In this document: piece by piece, positions 1 to 8,454 of the stretch | Layout of the letters: each line of letters opens with the position of its first letter | Numbering within the stretch: position 1 is the stretch's first letter | NCBI GenBank assembly: GCA_963727465.1 | Contig: CAVSGL010000006.1 | Location: forward strand, 1-64,000 | Direction: 5' to 3' | From: VRUE01 sp963727465 | Lineage (GTDB): Bacteria > Actinomycetota > Thermoleophilia > Solirubrobacterales > 70-9 | Length of the DNA stretch: 64,000 bases | The notes under the pieces: generated by a model | Told to the model about the DNA's origin: nothing | What the model saw: only the letters and a program-made list of their open reading frames with translations | The model's database searches: none | Program-made: the position numbers and the translations under genes

Positions 1-645
1 CCGCTGGCCGAGCTCAGCGACGGCAGCTTCGTCGCCCTCGACGCCCACATGGAGATGGAGAACGAGGCGGTCGGCCGGCAGAAGGGGCTGCTGCGCAAGC
101 AGCTCGAGATCGCCGAGGACGACACGCGCGACACCTACGAGCCTTCCGGCTTCGAGCGCAACGTCGCCGCGATCGACGCCGCCGACCACCGCGGCGTGAT
201 CCAGGGCAAGGACCACGGCTTCGAGGGCAACCTCGGCCTCGTGATCGGCGCCGGCGGCGGCTCGCTGACGCTGACCGACGCGGTCCGCAGCCAGGGCGGC
301 AAGCCCGCCAACTACTCGGAGATCGGCGGCAACCCGTCGGTCGCCAAGGCCTGCGGCCTGGCCAAGCAGGTGCTGGAAAAGGACGGCGTCGAGAAGATCG
401 CCGTGATGATGTCGATCGTCTCCAACACCCGCGTCGACATCGTCGCCCGCGGCGTGATCAAGGCCTGTCTCGAGCTCGGCAAGGACCCCGGCGAGACGAT
501 CGCGATCTTCCGCATCCCGGGCGCCTGGGAGGAGGAGGGCTTCAAGATCCTCGACAGGTACGGGGTCGAGTACTGCGACCGCTCGGTCTCGATGTGGGAG
601 GCCGCCGGGCGCGCGGTCGAGAAGATCCAGGGAGCGGCGGTCTGA
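1..645 (+). CDS. Succinate-CoA ligase beta-subunit-like protein (3' part)
   Basis: This is the C-terminal 214 codons of an ATP-grasp CoA-ligase beta chain; the open frame runs off the left edge of the window. The conserved C-terminal ligase region is visible: a glycine-rich GLVIGAGGGSL segment followed by YSEIGGNPS, which matches the SucC phosphate-binding domain. It would pair with the SucD-like product of the next gene to make an acyl-CoA from acid, CoA and nucleotide triphosphate. The stop overlaps the next start (TGATG), so the two are translationally coupled. Succinate is the usual substrate of the family. Malate- or citrate-CoA ligases share this fold, so the substrate is not settled. 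Confidence 0.85.
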   Translation, partial: PLAELSDGSFVALDAHMEMENEAVGRQKGLLRKQLEIAEDDTRDTYEPSGFERNVAAIDAADHRGVIQGKDHGFEGNLGLVIGAGGGSLTLTDAVRSQGGKPANYSEIGGNPSVAKACGLAKQVLEKDGVEKIAVMMSIVSNTRVDIVARGVIKACLELGKDPGETIAIFRIPGAWEEEGFKILDRYGVEYCDRSVSMWEAAGRAVEKIQGAAV

Positions 646-1562
646 TGAGCATCCTGCTGAGCAAGGAGACGACCTTCATCGTCCAGGGGATCACCGGGCG
701 CGAGGCGGTCAACCTGACCAAGGAGTGCCTCGACTACGGCTCGAAGATCGTCGGCGGCGTCACCCCCGGCCGCAAGGGCCGCGAGGTCCACGGCGTGCCG
801 GTCTTCGACACGGTCGAGCAGGCGGTCGCCGACCACGGCGCGCCGATCGACGGCTCCGTGATCACCGTCCCCCCCGCTTTCACCAAGGACGCCGCCCTCG
901 AGGCGATCGAGAACGGCATCGAGCTGATCGTGATCGTCACCGAGCGGATCCCGCGCGGCGACGTCGCCGAGATGGTCGAGTTGGCCGGGATGCGCGGCGC
1001 GCGGATCATCGGCCCCAACTGCCTCGGCCTGATCGTGCCCGAGGTCTGCAAGATGGGCGGCATCGGCGGCCCGGCCAAAGACGCGGCCAAGGCCTACGCC
1101 CCCGGCCCGGTCGGCGTGATGAGCCGCTCCGGCGGGATGACCACCGAGATCTCCTCCTCGCTGACCCAGGCCGGGCTCGGCGTCTCCACCGCGGTCTCGA
1201 TCGGCGGCGACGCGATCATCGGCTCGACCTACGCCGAGCTGATGCCCTACTTCGAGGCCGACGAGCAGACGCAGGCGATCGTGATCTACACCGAGCCCGG
1301 CGGTCGCATGGAGGCGCAGCTGGCCGAGTGGGTCGCCGAGCACGACTCGCGCCTGCCGATCGTCGCCTTCATGGCCGGCAAGTTCATGGACGACGAGGAG
1401 ATGAAGGGAATGAGCTTCGGCCACGCCGGCACGATCGTCGAGGGCAAGGAGGACACCGCGACGGAGAAGATCGCGCGGCTCGAAGCCGCCGGCATCCGCG
1501 TGGTCGAGCGCATCGACGAGATCCCCGACGCGGTCAAGCAGAAGCTGGAGGTGGCCGCCTGA
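645..1562 (+). CDS. Succinate-CoA ligase alpha-subunit-like protein
   Basis: A 305-residue SucD-like chain beginning at the ATG that overlaps the upstream stop. It has an N-terminal CoA-binding Rossmann domain (IVQGITGREA near residue 13), the IGPNCLG motif in the middle, and near residue 260 the SFGHAGTI motif that contains the phosphorylated catalytic histidine. The length fits the family (about 290-305 residues). It should form a heterodimer or heterotetramer with the upstream beta chain. Coupling to a ferredoxin gene downstream is unusual for a TCA-cycle succinyl-CoA synthetase and hints at a specialised acyl-CoA pathway; this is inference. Confidence 0.9.
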   Translation: MSILLSKETTFIVQGITGREAVNLTKECLDYGSKIVGGVTPGRKGREVHGVPVFDTVEQAVADHGAPIDGSVITVPPAFTKDAALEAIENGIELIVIVTERIPRGDVAEMVELAGMRGARIIGPNCLGLIVPEVCKMGGIGGPAKDAAKAYAPGPVGVMSRSGGMTTEISSSLTQAGLGVSTAVSIGGDAIIGSTYAELMPYFEADEQTQAIVIYTEPGGRMEAQLAEWVAEHDSRLPIVAFMAGKFMDDEEMKGMSFGHAGTIVEGKEDTATEKIARLEAAGIRVVERIDEIPDAVKQKLEVAA

Positions 1563-1795
1563 TGGCCGAGACGCTGGACAAGGTCTTCATCGACGTCGAG
1601 GTCGACGCCTCGGTCGCCGGCGACGCCGAGCTGGCGAAGAAGCTGGAGGAAGTCTGCCCCGTCGACATCTTCTCGGCGACCGATGCCGGCGTCGAGATCG
1701 TCGCCGCCAACCTCGACGAGTGCGTCCTCTGCGACCTCTGCGTCGGGGCCGCCCCCGACGGCGCCGTGCGCGTCGTCAAGCTCTACGAGAGCTAG
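1562..1795 (+). CDS. Small 4Fe-4S ferredoxin-like protein
   Basis: A 77-residue acidic protein whose start overlaps the SucD-like stop (TGATG). It has a CP dipeptide near residue 30 and a CVLCDLC cluster near residue 57, giving the four cysteines (C, CxxCxxC) of a single 4Fe-4S cluster in the circularly arranged order seen in FixX-like ferredoxins and in the RNA polymerase subunit D insert. It is probably a soluble electron carrier for a redox step connected with the CoA ligase product. The last cluster lacks the usual CP after CxxC, so only one cluster is likely. Confidence 0.75.
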   Translation: MAETLDKVFIDVEVDASVAGDAELAKKLEEVCPVDIFSATDAGVEIVAANLDECVLCDLCVGAAPDGAVRVVKLYES

Positions 1796-1808
1796 CCACT
1801 GCGCGTCA

Positions 1809-2120
1809 TCACGATGCGTCTTCGGCCTTTCCGCCCGGGAACAGCGATTTCGTTATGACCACGACGACGCTGACAATCTGGACAAACGTCGCGGTCAGCC
1901 AAACCTGGACGACCCCATCGGGCGGCGCCCAATCGAAGCCCTTCCAGCTGTAGATCATGAATCCCGCGTTCACGACGATTAGCTGTTCCAGGTCGTCGCC
2001 CTCGAGCTTCTCCTTCCGCGATGGAGGCAACTTCTCGACCGGCGTCGCATCCGTCAGCCCGATGTTCTGGAGCAGGTCGCCAAACGCGCCTGAGCCCCTC
2101 GCCGGATTTGGGTCGCTCAT
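1809..2120 (-). CDS. Small membrane protein next to ImmA/IrrE peptidase
   Basis: A 103-residue protein, family not recognised. The N-terminal two-thirds is polar and charged. Residues about 73-94 form one hydrophobic helix rich in Val and Ile, followed by a short positively charged tail. The gene starts 3 bases after the stop of the ImmA/IrrE-type gene, so the two form an operon. In such pairs the partner may be the peptidase's substrate or anchor; this is only a suggestion. Confidence 0.6.
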   Translation of the reverse strand: MSDPNPARGSGAFGDLLQNIGLTDATPVEKLPPSRKEKLEGDDLEQLIVVNAGFMIYSWKGFDWAPPDGVVQVWLTATFVQIVSVVVVITKSLFPGGKAEDAS

Positions 2121-2123
2121 GGG

Positions 2124-2615
2124 TCAGCGATATAGGCCCAGGTTCTTGAGCCTGTTCACCATCGCTGCTTCGGAGACGCCGAACGTGCGACACATTTCCC
2201 GCTCGTGCATTCCAATCCCGTTGAGACGGCGCACCTCCTTCTCTGGCATGAGCAGTGCCGCCGCGAACGAGTTTGCAAACAACTCACCTTCGTCGACCCC
2301 CATTGAAGCGGTGCCATCCCGGTAGTCGACGTATTCGAAGCTGTCCTCGTTGATCCGCTTGACGGCGTGTCCAATCTCGTGGGCACAGGTAAAACGCTGG
2401 CGGTTCGGATGGTCTGTCGTGTTCAGGTAGATATGGGCCGGGCTTCCTTCACGCTTTTCGATTGCCCCGGCTACGTCTGGATCGAGGTAGGCATCTGAGA
2501 CCTCCATGCCCATCTTGCGAGCAACTACAGCCGGGTCCACCGGGATGGCGTCGCCCCAGTTCTCCGCAAGAGTTTTCTGTGCGGCCTCGGCCGCTTCGGT
2601 TCTCAGATCCGGCAT
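2124..2615 (-). CDS. ImmA/IrrE family zinc metallo-peptidase
   Basis: About 163 residues. The zinc-binding HEIGH motif (CAHEIGHAV, near residue 80) followed by a downstream glutamate region (DEGELFANSFAAALLMPE) is the ImmA/IrrE signature. These peptidases cleave regulators such as phage repressors or DdrO and often sit in mobile or toxin-antitoxin loci. Two in-frame ATGs lie 6 bases apart (2621 and 2615). The G-rich Shine-Dalgarno abuts the first, so the second, with about 6 bases of spacing, is preferred. The last residues carry a helix-turn-helix-like segment (MCRTFGVSEAAMVNRLKNLG). Confidence 0.85.
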   Translation of the reverse strand: MPDLRTEAAEAAQKTLAENWGDAIPVDPAVVARKMGMEVSDAYLDPDVAGAIEKREGSPAHIYLNTTDHPNRQRFTCAHEIGHAVKRINEDSFEYVDYRDGTASMGVDEGELFANSFAAALLMPEKEVRRLNGIGMHEREMCRTFGVSEAAMVNRLKNLGLYR

Positions 2616-2669
2616 GTCCATCCCCCTTTCAAGAGCAAAGTAGTCGTCGCCGACTGGACAGAGGGTAGC

Positions 2670-2808
2670 GCCCCTGTCGGCGGACCGAAATCTTTAGGCT
2701 TCGGCGTCGAAAAGACCTGCACCGAATGCTCCGCTCGATCGTCGCGCGAGGAGAACGGTGCCGCAACGTGGTCCCGGTGACCGCCCCTCGACGAGCGGTA
2801 GCTCAGCG
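2670..2808 (+). pseudogene. Decayed fragment of a phosphoesterase gene
   Basis: Three blocks of this stretch align in order with the intact gene 3056-3958. 2697-2727 resembles 3342-3373 (encoding the FGV-E-CT-CS region), 2728-2783 resembles 3518-3573, and 2785-2808 is identical over 24 bases to 3942-3965, including the end of the gene and its stop codon. The frame is interrupted by TGA at 2778 and large internal parts are missing. It is therefore a tandem duplicate shrunk by internal deletions. Confidence 0.7.
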
Positions 2809-3027
2809 GACCCCTTCTTCCGCTTCTCCTCCGGATTCGGGTTCCACTCCTCGGCCCGCCGCGTAATCGACCCTGCTGGACGACCGGCGCTTGCAGCGGC
2901 CGACGTAGTACTTCACGCACTTGCCATCCCTGCGACACCCTTCCTGTGCGAATTCCTTCGTCGCGTGCTTGGCCTGGCCGTAGGGCAGGAACCACTTGAA
3001 CCCCTGAGCCACCCCGACCAGACACAC
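2803..3027 (-). CDS. Possible small membrane-anchored protein
   Basis: About 74 residues if read from a GTG at 3027; upstream in-frame starts would run into the phosphoesterase gene on the other strand. It begins with a hydrophobic stretch (CLVGVAQGF) and continues with a Cys- and Lys/Arg-rich region (EGCRRDGKC..YYVGRCKR) that looks like a genuine protein, then a low-complexity tail ending in the duplicated repeat. Family unknown. It may itself be a truncated relic, because its 3' end coincides with the phosphoesterase fragment. Confidence 0.35.
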   Translation of the reverse strand: MCLVGVAQGFKWFLPYGQAKHATKEFAQEGCRRDGKCVKYYVGRCKRRSSSRVDYAAGRGVEPESGGEAEEGVR

Positions 3028-3055
3028 GAACGCAGCGAGAGCTAGCGTTGGCGGG

Positions 3056-3958
3056 GTGCGCTTCCCCGCGCCGATAGCCGCCGCGCTGCTCTGCCTCGCC
3101 GTCGCCGCGATCGGTGGCTGCTCAGCGGGATCGCAGGCCTCGCAGGGACCGGCGACCTCCCGTCCCGCGAGCCCCCGCGTCGCGCTGATCGTGCTCGAGA
3201 ACCGCGAGTTCGACGAAGTGATCGGCAACCCGGAAGCCCCGTTCCTCAACGGCCTCGCCCGCCGCGGCACGCTCGCGACGCGCTACTACGCGGTCGCCCA
3301 CCCGTCGCTGCCCAACTACCTGGCGCTGCTCGGCGGCTCGACCTTCGGCGTCGACGAGAACTGCACCGGGTGCTCGATCGGCGGCGACAACCTGGCCGCG
3401 CAGCTGTCCCGGGCGAACGTCTCCTGGCGCGCCTACATGGAGGGGCTGCCGCGCCCCTGTTTCCGAGGGGCGAGCCACGGCAGGTACGTCAAACGCCACA
3501 ACCCCTTCATGTACTTCCGCTCGATCGCCGCGCGCGGGGACCGCTGCCGCCACGTCGTGCCGGCGACCGCCCTCGACCGAGACCTGCGCGACGACTCGCT
3601 CCCGGCCTTCTCCTGGTTGACCCCCGACCTCTGCCACGACGGGCACGACTGCGATCTGCGGACCGCCGATCGCCGGCTCGCGCGGCTCGTCCCCAGGATC
3701 ACCCGCAAGCTCGGCCCGCGGGGCTTCCTCGTCGTCACCTTCGACGAGGGAACCGGCGACGCCGGCTGCTGCGGGACCCCCGGCGGCGGCAGGGTGGCGA
3801 CGATCCTCGCCGGGCCCCGGGCCCGCCGCGGCGCCGTCGTCAGCCGGCGGCTCGATCACTACGGGCTGCTGGCGACGATCGAGCACGCCCTCGGCGTCCC
3901 CCTCCTGCGCCCCGCGCGCGGGGCGCCGACCCTGGCCGGCGCCCTCGACGAGCGGTAG
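3056..3958 (+). CDS. Secreted phosphoesterase-family lipoprotein
   Basis: A 300-residue protein from a GTG start. It begins with a lipoprotein signal peptide ending in the lipobox IGGC (Cys about 22), so it should be anchored outside the membrane. The LIVLENREFDEVIG motif near residue 45, the HPSLPNYLALLGG motif, and the late DEG region (VVTFDEGTGDAGCC) are those of the phospholipase C/acid phosphatase (AcpA-like) phosphoesterase family, which hydrolyses phosphate esters with a metal-bound nucleophile. A decayed duplicate lies just upstream and a strong hairpin follows the stop. Confidence 0.85.
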   Translation: MRFPAPIAAALLCLAVAAIGGCSAGSQASQGPATSRPASPRVALIVLENREFDEVIGNPEAPFLNGLARRGTLATRYYAVAHPSLPNYLALLGGSTFGVDENCTGCSIGGDNLAAQLSRANVSWRAYMEGLPRPCFRGASHGRYVKRHNPFMYFRSIAARGDRCRHVVPATALDRDLRDDSLPAFSWLTPDLCHDGHDCDLRTADRRLARLVPRITRKLGPRGFLVVTFDEGTGDAGCCGTPGGGRVATILAGPRARRGAVVSRRLDHYGLLATIEHALGVPLLRPARGAPTLAGALDER

Positions 3959-3990
3959 CTCAGCGCTCGGTCACGCCTCGCTGGAGACCG

Positions 3991-4018
3991 AAGGGGTGGC
4001 CCGGGCGGGCCACCCCTT
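3991..4018. terminator. Bidirectional hairpin between convergent genes
   Basis: A perfect 12-bp stem (AAGGGGTGGCCC with GGGCCACCCCTT) and a GGGC loop lie between the ends of the phosphoesterase gene and the minus-strand beta-propeller gene. The A and T ends make it usable in both directions. Confidence 0.8.
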
Positions 4019-4054
4019 CTCGCCGACTACCTGTCCGGCGTGCTTTCGCCGGCT

Positions 4055-5620
4055 TCAGCGCCTGCCGCGCCGGTGGCCGCGCACGATGAGCTTGCGCCTG
4101 ACCGGGCCGGCGCCGCCGGCGCGGCGCACGCGGAAGACGAGCCTGTAGGCGCCGCGGGCGCGGCGCCTCGCGTGCACCCCGATCCTGGCGATGCGCCTGC
4201 CGCCCGGGGCGATCGCCGCGAGCCTGCGGCACCGCGGCGTCCTCAGCGCCCTGCGCTGCCTGCGGGGCACCCTGACGCAGACGCGGGCGCCGCGCGCCGT
4301 CGTGCCGCCCACGTTGCGGACGATCGCCCTGAACCTCGTCGTCCTGCCGGCCCTCGTGTGGCCCCTGCGGGGCCGCACCCTGAGGACGAGGTCGGGCGGC
4401 GTCGTCACCGGCTGGGGCGCCGGCGCCACCCTGAACGCCGCGCTGGACTGGGTCGCGGAGCCCTCGTGGTTGGCAGCCGTCACCGAGCAGACGTAGTCGC
4501 CGCTGTTCGAGGCCAGGACGAGGCTCGAGTTCGCCCCCGCGATCGGGGCGCCGTTGAGCGTCCACTGGTACGAGTAGCTCGCCGGGGCCTGGTAGAGGAA
4601 GGCGCCGGCGAGATCGGGGGCCCAGGAGCCCTGCGAGCAGCCGAGCACCGAGCCGGGATCGGAGCCACCGCTGACCTGCGGGGCGCCGGTACCGCCCGGG
4701 GACTTGAGGATCACCGGGTCCTGCGGGCCGTCCACAGGCGCCGTCGCGATGTTCAGGCCGCCGCCCCCGGAGCCGTTGAGGGCGGCAAAGCCGAAGGCGC
4801 CCACAGGTTCGGTTCCGTTTTGGTAATTGCCCCAGAGGATCCTGCCGACAGCAGGGTCGAGGGCCGCGCCGTATGGATCTTCGAACACAGCGCCGGCGAC
4901 ATTCAGGTCGCCGCCACTCCCGCCGCCGAGGCTGGCGTACGAAATCGATTCGCTGTTGAGCCAGTAGATCCGTCCAGCGCTCCTGTCGATGACGAGCCCG
5001 TTGTCGTTCGGTTCGCTGGCCCCGCTGACGTCGAGGTCGCCCCCGCCACCGCTGTTGTCCAGGTTGGCGTAGGAGATCAGGTTCGGCGTGGTGCCGAAAT
5101 TGGTCCAGTAGACCCTGCCGCCCATCGGATCGATCGCAAGCCGATAGGGCGAGGAAAGGGTCGCGCCGGCGGTGTTGAGCATGCCGCCGGCGCTGCCGTC
5201 GAGCCTCGCCCAGGCGATCGAGCCTTCGGCTGCGCCATTGCCTTCGGTGTTCACCCAGTAGACGATCCTCGTCGCCGGATCCACCGCGATCCCCTCGGGC
5301 TGTTCAATCGGCGCGCCCGGCGCACTCAGAGTGCCGGCTCCGCTTCCATCCAGGTTGACCCAGACGATCGAATCGTTGCCGCTGGATGCGACGTAGAGGC
5401 GGCCGGTGACCGAGTCGTAGGACAAGCCTTCGGCTTCTTCGATCGGCGCTCCGGCCGTGTTGAGTTCGCCGCCGCCGGTGCCGTCCACGTTGGCATAGGC
5501 GATCGAGTTGCCGTCGTAGTTGTTCCAGTAGATCGTTTCCTGGGCCTGCGCCGGCAGCGCCCAGAGAAGCGCGGCGGCCAGGGCCACCGCGCCCGTCGCG
5601 AACAGGGTTCGCACTCTCAT
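4055..5620 (-). CDS. Secreted beta-propeller (YWTD/NHL-like) protein with basic C-terminal domain
   Basis: A 521-residue exported protein. The start is the ATG at 5620, which has GAGGAGG five bases upstream; a longer frame to 5647 is possible. A signal peptide ends near AQA. About six repeats of roughly 45 residues follow, each with a phrase such as IYWNN, IVWVN, VYWVN, VYWTN, IYWLN or ILWGN, and spaced GGG-LN-AGA segments, as in LDL-receptor class-B-like propellers. An Ig-like region near residue 330-400 and a very Arg-rich C-terminal beta domain follow. The binding partner is unknown; an extracellular or cell-wall role is inferred. Confidence 0.75.
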   Translation of the reverse strand: MRVRTLFATGAVALAAALLWALPAQAQETIYWNNYDGNSIAYANVDGTGGGELNTAGAPIEEAEGLSYDSVTGRLYVASSGNDSIVWVNLDGSGAGTLSAPGAPIEQPEGIAVDPATRIVYWVNTEGNGAAEGSIAWARLDGSAGGMLNTAGATLSSPYRLAIDPMGGRVYWTNFGTTPNLISYANLDNSGGGGDLDVSGASEPNDNGLVIDRSAGRIYWLNSESISYASLGGGSGGDLNVAGAVFEDPYGAALDPAVGRILWGNYQNGTEPVGAFGFAALNGSGGGGLNIATAPVDGPQDPVILKSPGGTGAPQVSGGSDPGSVLGCSQGSWAPDLAGAFLYQAPASYSYQWTLNGAPIAGANSSLVLASNSGDYVCSVTAANHEGSATQSSAAFRVAPAPQPVTTPPDLVLRVRPRRGHTRAGRTTRFRAIVRNVGGTTARGARVCVRVPRRQRRALRTPRCRRLAAIAPGGRRIARIGVHARRRARGAYRLVFRVRRAGGAGPVRRKLIVRGHRRGRR

Positions 5621-5731
5621 AAGATCCTCCTCGCAAAGGTCAGGCAAGTTTCGAAAGCTTCAGCAGGCTACACCGGAACCAGGCGGCGAACGTCAACCGG
5701 CTCAACGGGTGTGCGACGCGTCACAGTGACC

Positions 5732-5769
5732 TTGACATCGATCGGTGTCTTGTTATCTTGTCACCGATC
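5732..5769 (+). promoter_or_regulatory. Promoter with inverted-repeat operator for the beta-oxidation operon
   Basis: TTGACA (5732-5737) and TATCTT (5754-5759) with a 16-base spacer form a good vegetative-type promoter upstream of the thiolase gene. An inverted repeat, GATCGGTG (5740-5747) and CACCGATC (5762-5769), straddles the -10 region, as a repressor operator would. TetR-type lipid regulators or the HxlR protein at the far end of the operon are candidate binders; neither is shown. Confidence 0.7.
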
Positions 5770-5839
5770 CATGTAGCGGCGGGAGGCCTCTGCCCCTGCA
5801 CGCGCTTCGCCCACTTCCCTAAATCGAAAGGCATCGACG

Positions 5840-7135
5840 TTGACTGACGGTCCCCGTCGTGTCGCCATCGTCGGCGGCAATCGGATTCCCTTCGCGCGCT
5901 CCAACTCGGTCTACTCGCGCGCCTCCAACCAGGACATGCTCACCGCTGCCCTCGACGGGCTGATCGAGCGCTTCTCGCTCGGCGGCGAGGCGATCGGCGA
6001 GGTCGCCGGGGGCGCCGTGCTCAAGCACTCGCGCGACCGCGACCTGACCCGCGAGAGCGTGCTCGGCACGCGGCTGGCGCCGGAGACGCCCGCCTATGAC
6101 GTGCAGCAGGCCTGCGGCACCGGCCTCGAGACGACGATCCTCGTCGCCAACAAGATCGCCCTCGGCCAGATCGACTCCGGCATCGCCTGCGGCGCCGACA
6201 CCACCTCCGACGCGCCGATCGGCCTCAACGAGGACCTGCGCGAGCTGCTGCTCGACGCCAACCGGGAGAAGTCGACGCCCGGGCGGCTGAAGCAGCTGAC
6301 CCGCCTGCGCCCCGGCCACGTCGTGCCCTCGATCCCGCGCAACGAGGAGCCGCGCACCGGCCTCTCGATGGGCGAGCACTGCGCCGTGATGGCGGCCGAG
6401 TGGGAAGTCCCGCGCGCCGAGCAGGACGAGCTCGCGGTGAGCAGCCACCACAACCTCGCCGCCGCCTACGAGCGCGGCTTCATGGACGACCTCGTCAACC
6501 CCTACCTCGGCCTCGAGCGCGACCAGAACCTGCGCCCCGACTCCTCGCCGGAGAAGCTGGCCAAGCTCGGCCCGGTCTTCGGCGGCGAGGACGGGACGAT
6601 GACCGCCGCCAACTCGACCCCGCTCTCCGACGGCGCCTCGGCGGTGCTGCTGGCGAGCGAGGATTGGGCGCGCGAGCGCGGCCTGCCGATCCTCGCCTGG
6701 TTCGTCGACGGCCAGACCGCGGCGATCGACCACGTGCACAAGCGCGAGGGGCTGCTGATGGCGCCGGCCTACGCGATGCCGCGCATGCTCGACCGCAACG
6801 ACCTGAAGCTTCAGGACTTCGACCTCTACGAGATCCACGAGGCCTTCGCCGCCCAGGTGCTCTGCACCCTGCGCGCCTGGGAGGACGAGCGCTTCTGCCG
6901 CGAGCGGCTCGGCCGCGACGAGCCGCTGGGCGCGATCGAGCGCGAGAAGCTCAACGTCAACGGCGGCTCGCTCGCCGCCGGCCACCCATTCGCCGCGACC
7001 GGCGGGCGGATCGTCGCCTCGCTGGCCAAGGAGCTGCACGAGCGCGGCAGCGGCCGCGGCGCGGTCAGCATCTGCGCCGCCGCCGGCCAGGGAGTCGTGG
7101 CGATCCTCGAGGCCGCAGGAAAGGACGGGAAATGA
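5840..7135 (+). CDS. Acetyl-CoA acyltransferase (thiolase, FadA2/FadI-like)
   Basis: A 431-residue thiolase that splits 3-ketoacyl-CoA with CoA in the last step of beta-oxidation. It has the acylated cysteine in QQACGTG (Cys92), the HEAFAAQ motif near residue 333, GHPFAATGG (His382) and the second active-site cysteine in SICAAAGQG (Cys412). The start is TTG at 5840. Its last bases overlap the next gene (ATGA). Together with the FabG4-type and MaoC genes that follow, the set matches the mycobacterial FadA2/FabG4/HtdX module. It probably acts on long or branched acyl-CoA. Confidence 0.93.
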   Translation: MTDGPRRVAIVGGNRIPFARSNSVYSRASNQDMLTAALDGLIERFSLGGEAIGEVAGGAVLKHSRDRDLTRESVLGTRLAPETPAYDVQQACGTGLETTILVANKIALGQIDSGIACGADTTSDAPIGLNEDLRELLLDANREKSTPGRLKQLTRLRPGHVVPSIPRNEEPRTGLSMGEHCAVMAAEWEVPRAEQDELAVSSHHNLAAAYERGFMDDLVNPYLGLERDQNLRPDSSPEKLAKLGPVFGGEDGTMTAANSTPLSDGASAVLLASEDWARERGLPILAWFVDGQTAAIDHVHKREGLLMAPAYAMPRMLDRNDLKLQDFDLYEIHEAFAAQVLCTLRAWEDERFCRERLGRDEPLGAIEREKLNVNGGSLAAGHPFAATGGRIVASLAKELHERGSGRGAVSICAAAGQGVVAILEAAGKDGK

Positions 7136-8454
7136 GCGACCTCTACGCACAGCTCGTCAACTCGCCGCCGGGCAAGCTGATCGCCCCGCGCATCGGCCTG
7201 CCCCGCCCGGTCGAGCTGCGACGCCACGTCGCCGGCGAGCCCGACGCGCCCGGCGCCGTGCTCAGCGGCGGCGCCCCCGGCGGCCGCCTCGGCAAGCAGC
7301 TCGAGCGGATCCTGGCCGAGCTCGGCGCGCCGCCGCCGCAGAAATCCGCGAGCCCGGTCGACGCCCTGGTCTTCGACGCCACCGGCATCTCCGACTCGAC
7401 CGAGCTGGTCGAGCTCCAGCGCTTCTTCCACCCCAACGTGAAGCGGGTCGAGCGCTCGGGCCGCGTCGTCGTGTTCGGCACGCCGCCCGCCGGCCTGCCG
7501 CCCCGCGCCGCCACCGCGCAGCGCGCCCTCGAGGGCTTCACCCGCTCGCTCGGCAAGGAGATCGGCCGCGGCATCGCCGTGCAGCTCGTCTACGTCGCGG
7601 CGGGCGCCGAGGAGCAGATCGACTCGACCGTGCGCTTCCTGCTCTCCCCCCGCTCGGCCTACGTCTCCGGCCAGGTTATCCGCATCGGTCCGGCGGTCGC
7701 CGCGGCGCCGACGCCGGAATGGCGCCAGCCACTCGACGGCGTGCGGGCGCTCGTCACCGGCGCCTCGCGCGGCATCGGCGAGGCGATCGCCACGGTGCTG
7801 CACCGCGACGGCGCCGAGCTCGTGCTGCTCGACGTGCCGGCGCTCGCGGACGACCTGGCGCAGGTCGCGGAGCGGCTCGAGGCGGAGACGATCGAGCTCG
7901 ACATCACCGACGACGACGCGCCGGCGGCAATCGCCACACGGCTCTCCGACGGCGTCGACGTCGTCGTCCACAACGCCGGCGTCACCCGCGACCGCACGAT
8001 CGCGAAGATGCCCGAAGAGCGCTGGAGCTCGCTGCTGGAGATCAACCTCTCCAGCGAGGAGCGGATCGACGACGAGCTCCTGCACAGGAACCTGCTGCGC
8101 CGCAACGGCCGCATCGTCTGCGTCTCCTCGATGAGCGGCATCGCCGGCAACTCCGGCCAGACCAACTACGCGACCTCGAAGGCGGGCGTGATCGGCATGG
8201 TCGAAGCGCTCGCCCCCGAGCTGGCCGAGCGCGGAGCGACGATCAACGCCGTCGCGCCCGGCTTCATCGAGACGCAGATGACCGACGCGATGCCGATCCC
8301 CGTGCGCGAAGCCGGACGGCGGATGAACAGCATGTCGCAGGGCGGCCTTCCGGTCGACGTCGCCGAGACGATCGCCTGGTTCGCCTGCCCGGCCTCGGCC
8401 GGCGTCAACGGCAACGTCGTCCGCGTCTGCGGCCAGAGCCTGCTGGGGGCCTGA
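7132..8454 (+). CDS. fabG4: High-molecular-weight FabG4-type 3-oxoacyl reductase
   Basis: A 440-residue short-chain dehydrogenase, about 190 residues longer than ordinary FabG. The N-terminal half is a degenerate Rossmann-like domain, as in mycobacterial FabG4. The C-terminal half carries the TGASRGIG cofactor motif (209-216), NAG near 281, the catalytic Ser near 332, and YxxxK (Tyr346, Lys350). It would interconvert 3-oxoacyl and 3-hydroxyacyl thioesters with NAD(H). It overlaps both neighbours by ATGA/TGATG junctions. Confidence 0.92.
   Translation: MSDLYAQLVNSPPGKLIAPRIGLPRPVELRRHVAGEPDAPGAVLSGGAPGGRLGKQLERILAELGAPPPQKSASPVDALVFDATGISDSTELVELQRFFHPNVKRVERSGRVVVFGTPPAGLPPRAATAQRALEGFTRSLGKEIGRGIAVQLVYVAAGAEEQIDSTVRFLLSPRSAYVSGQVIRIGPAVAAAPTPEWRQPLDGVRALVTGASRGIGEAIATVLHRDGAELVLLDVPALADDLAQVAERLEAETIELDITDDDAPAAIATRLSDGVDVVVHNAGVTRDRTIAKMPEERWSSLLEINLSSEERIDDELLHRNLLRRNGRIVCVSSMSGIAGNSGQTNYATSKAGVIGMVEALAPELAERGATINAVAPGFIETQMTDAMPIPVREAGRRMNSMSQGGLPVDVAETIAWFACPASAGVNGNVVRVCGQSLLGA

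Noticed and set aside
2785..2870. A tRNA-like string (GGTAGCTCAGCGG followed by a T-loop-like GGGTTCCACTCC)
   Set aside because: The acceptor and D stems do not pair and the T stem has mismatches. The first part is explained by the duplicated end of the phosphoesterase gene.
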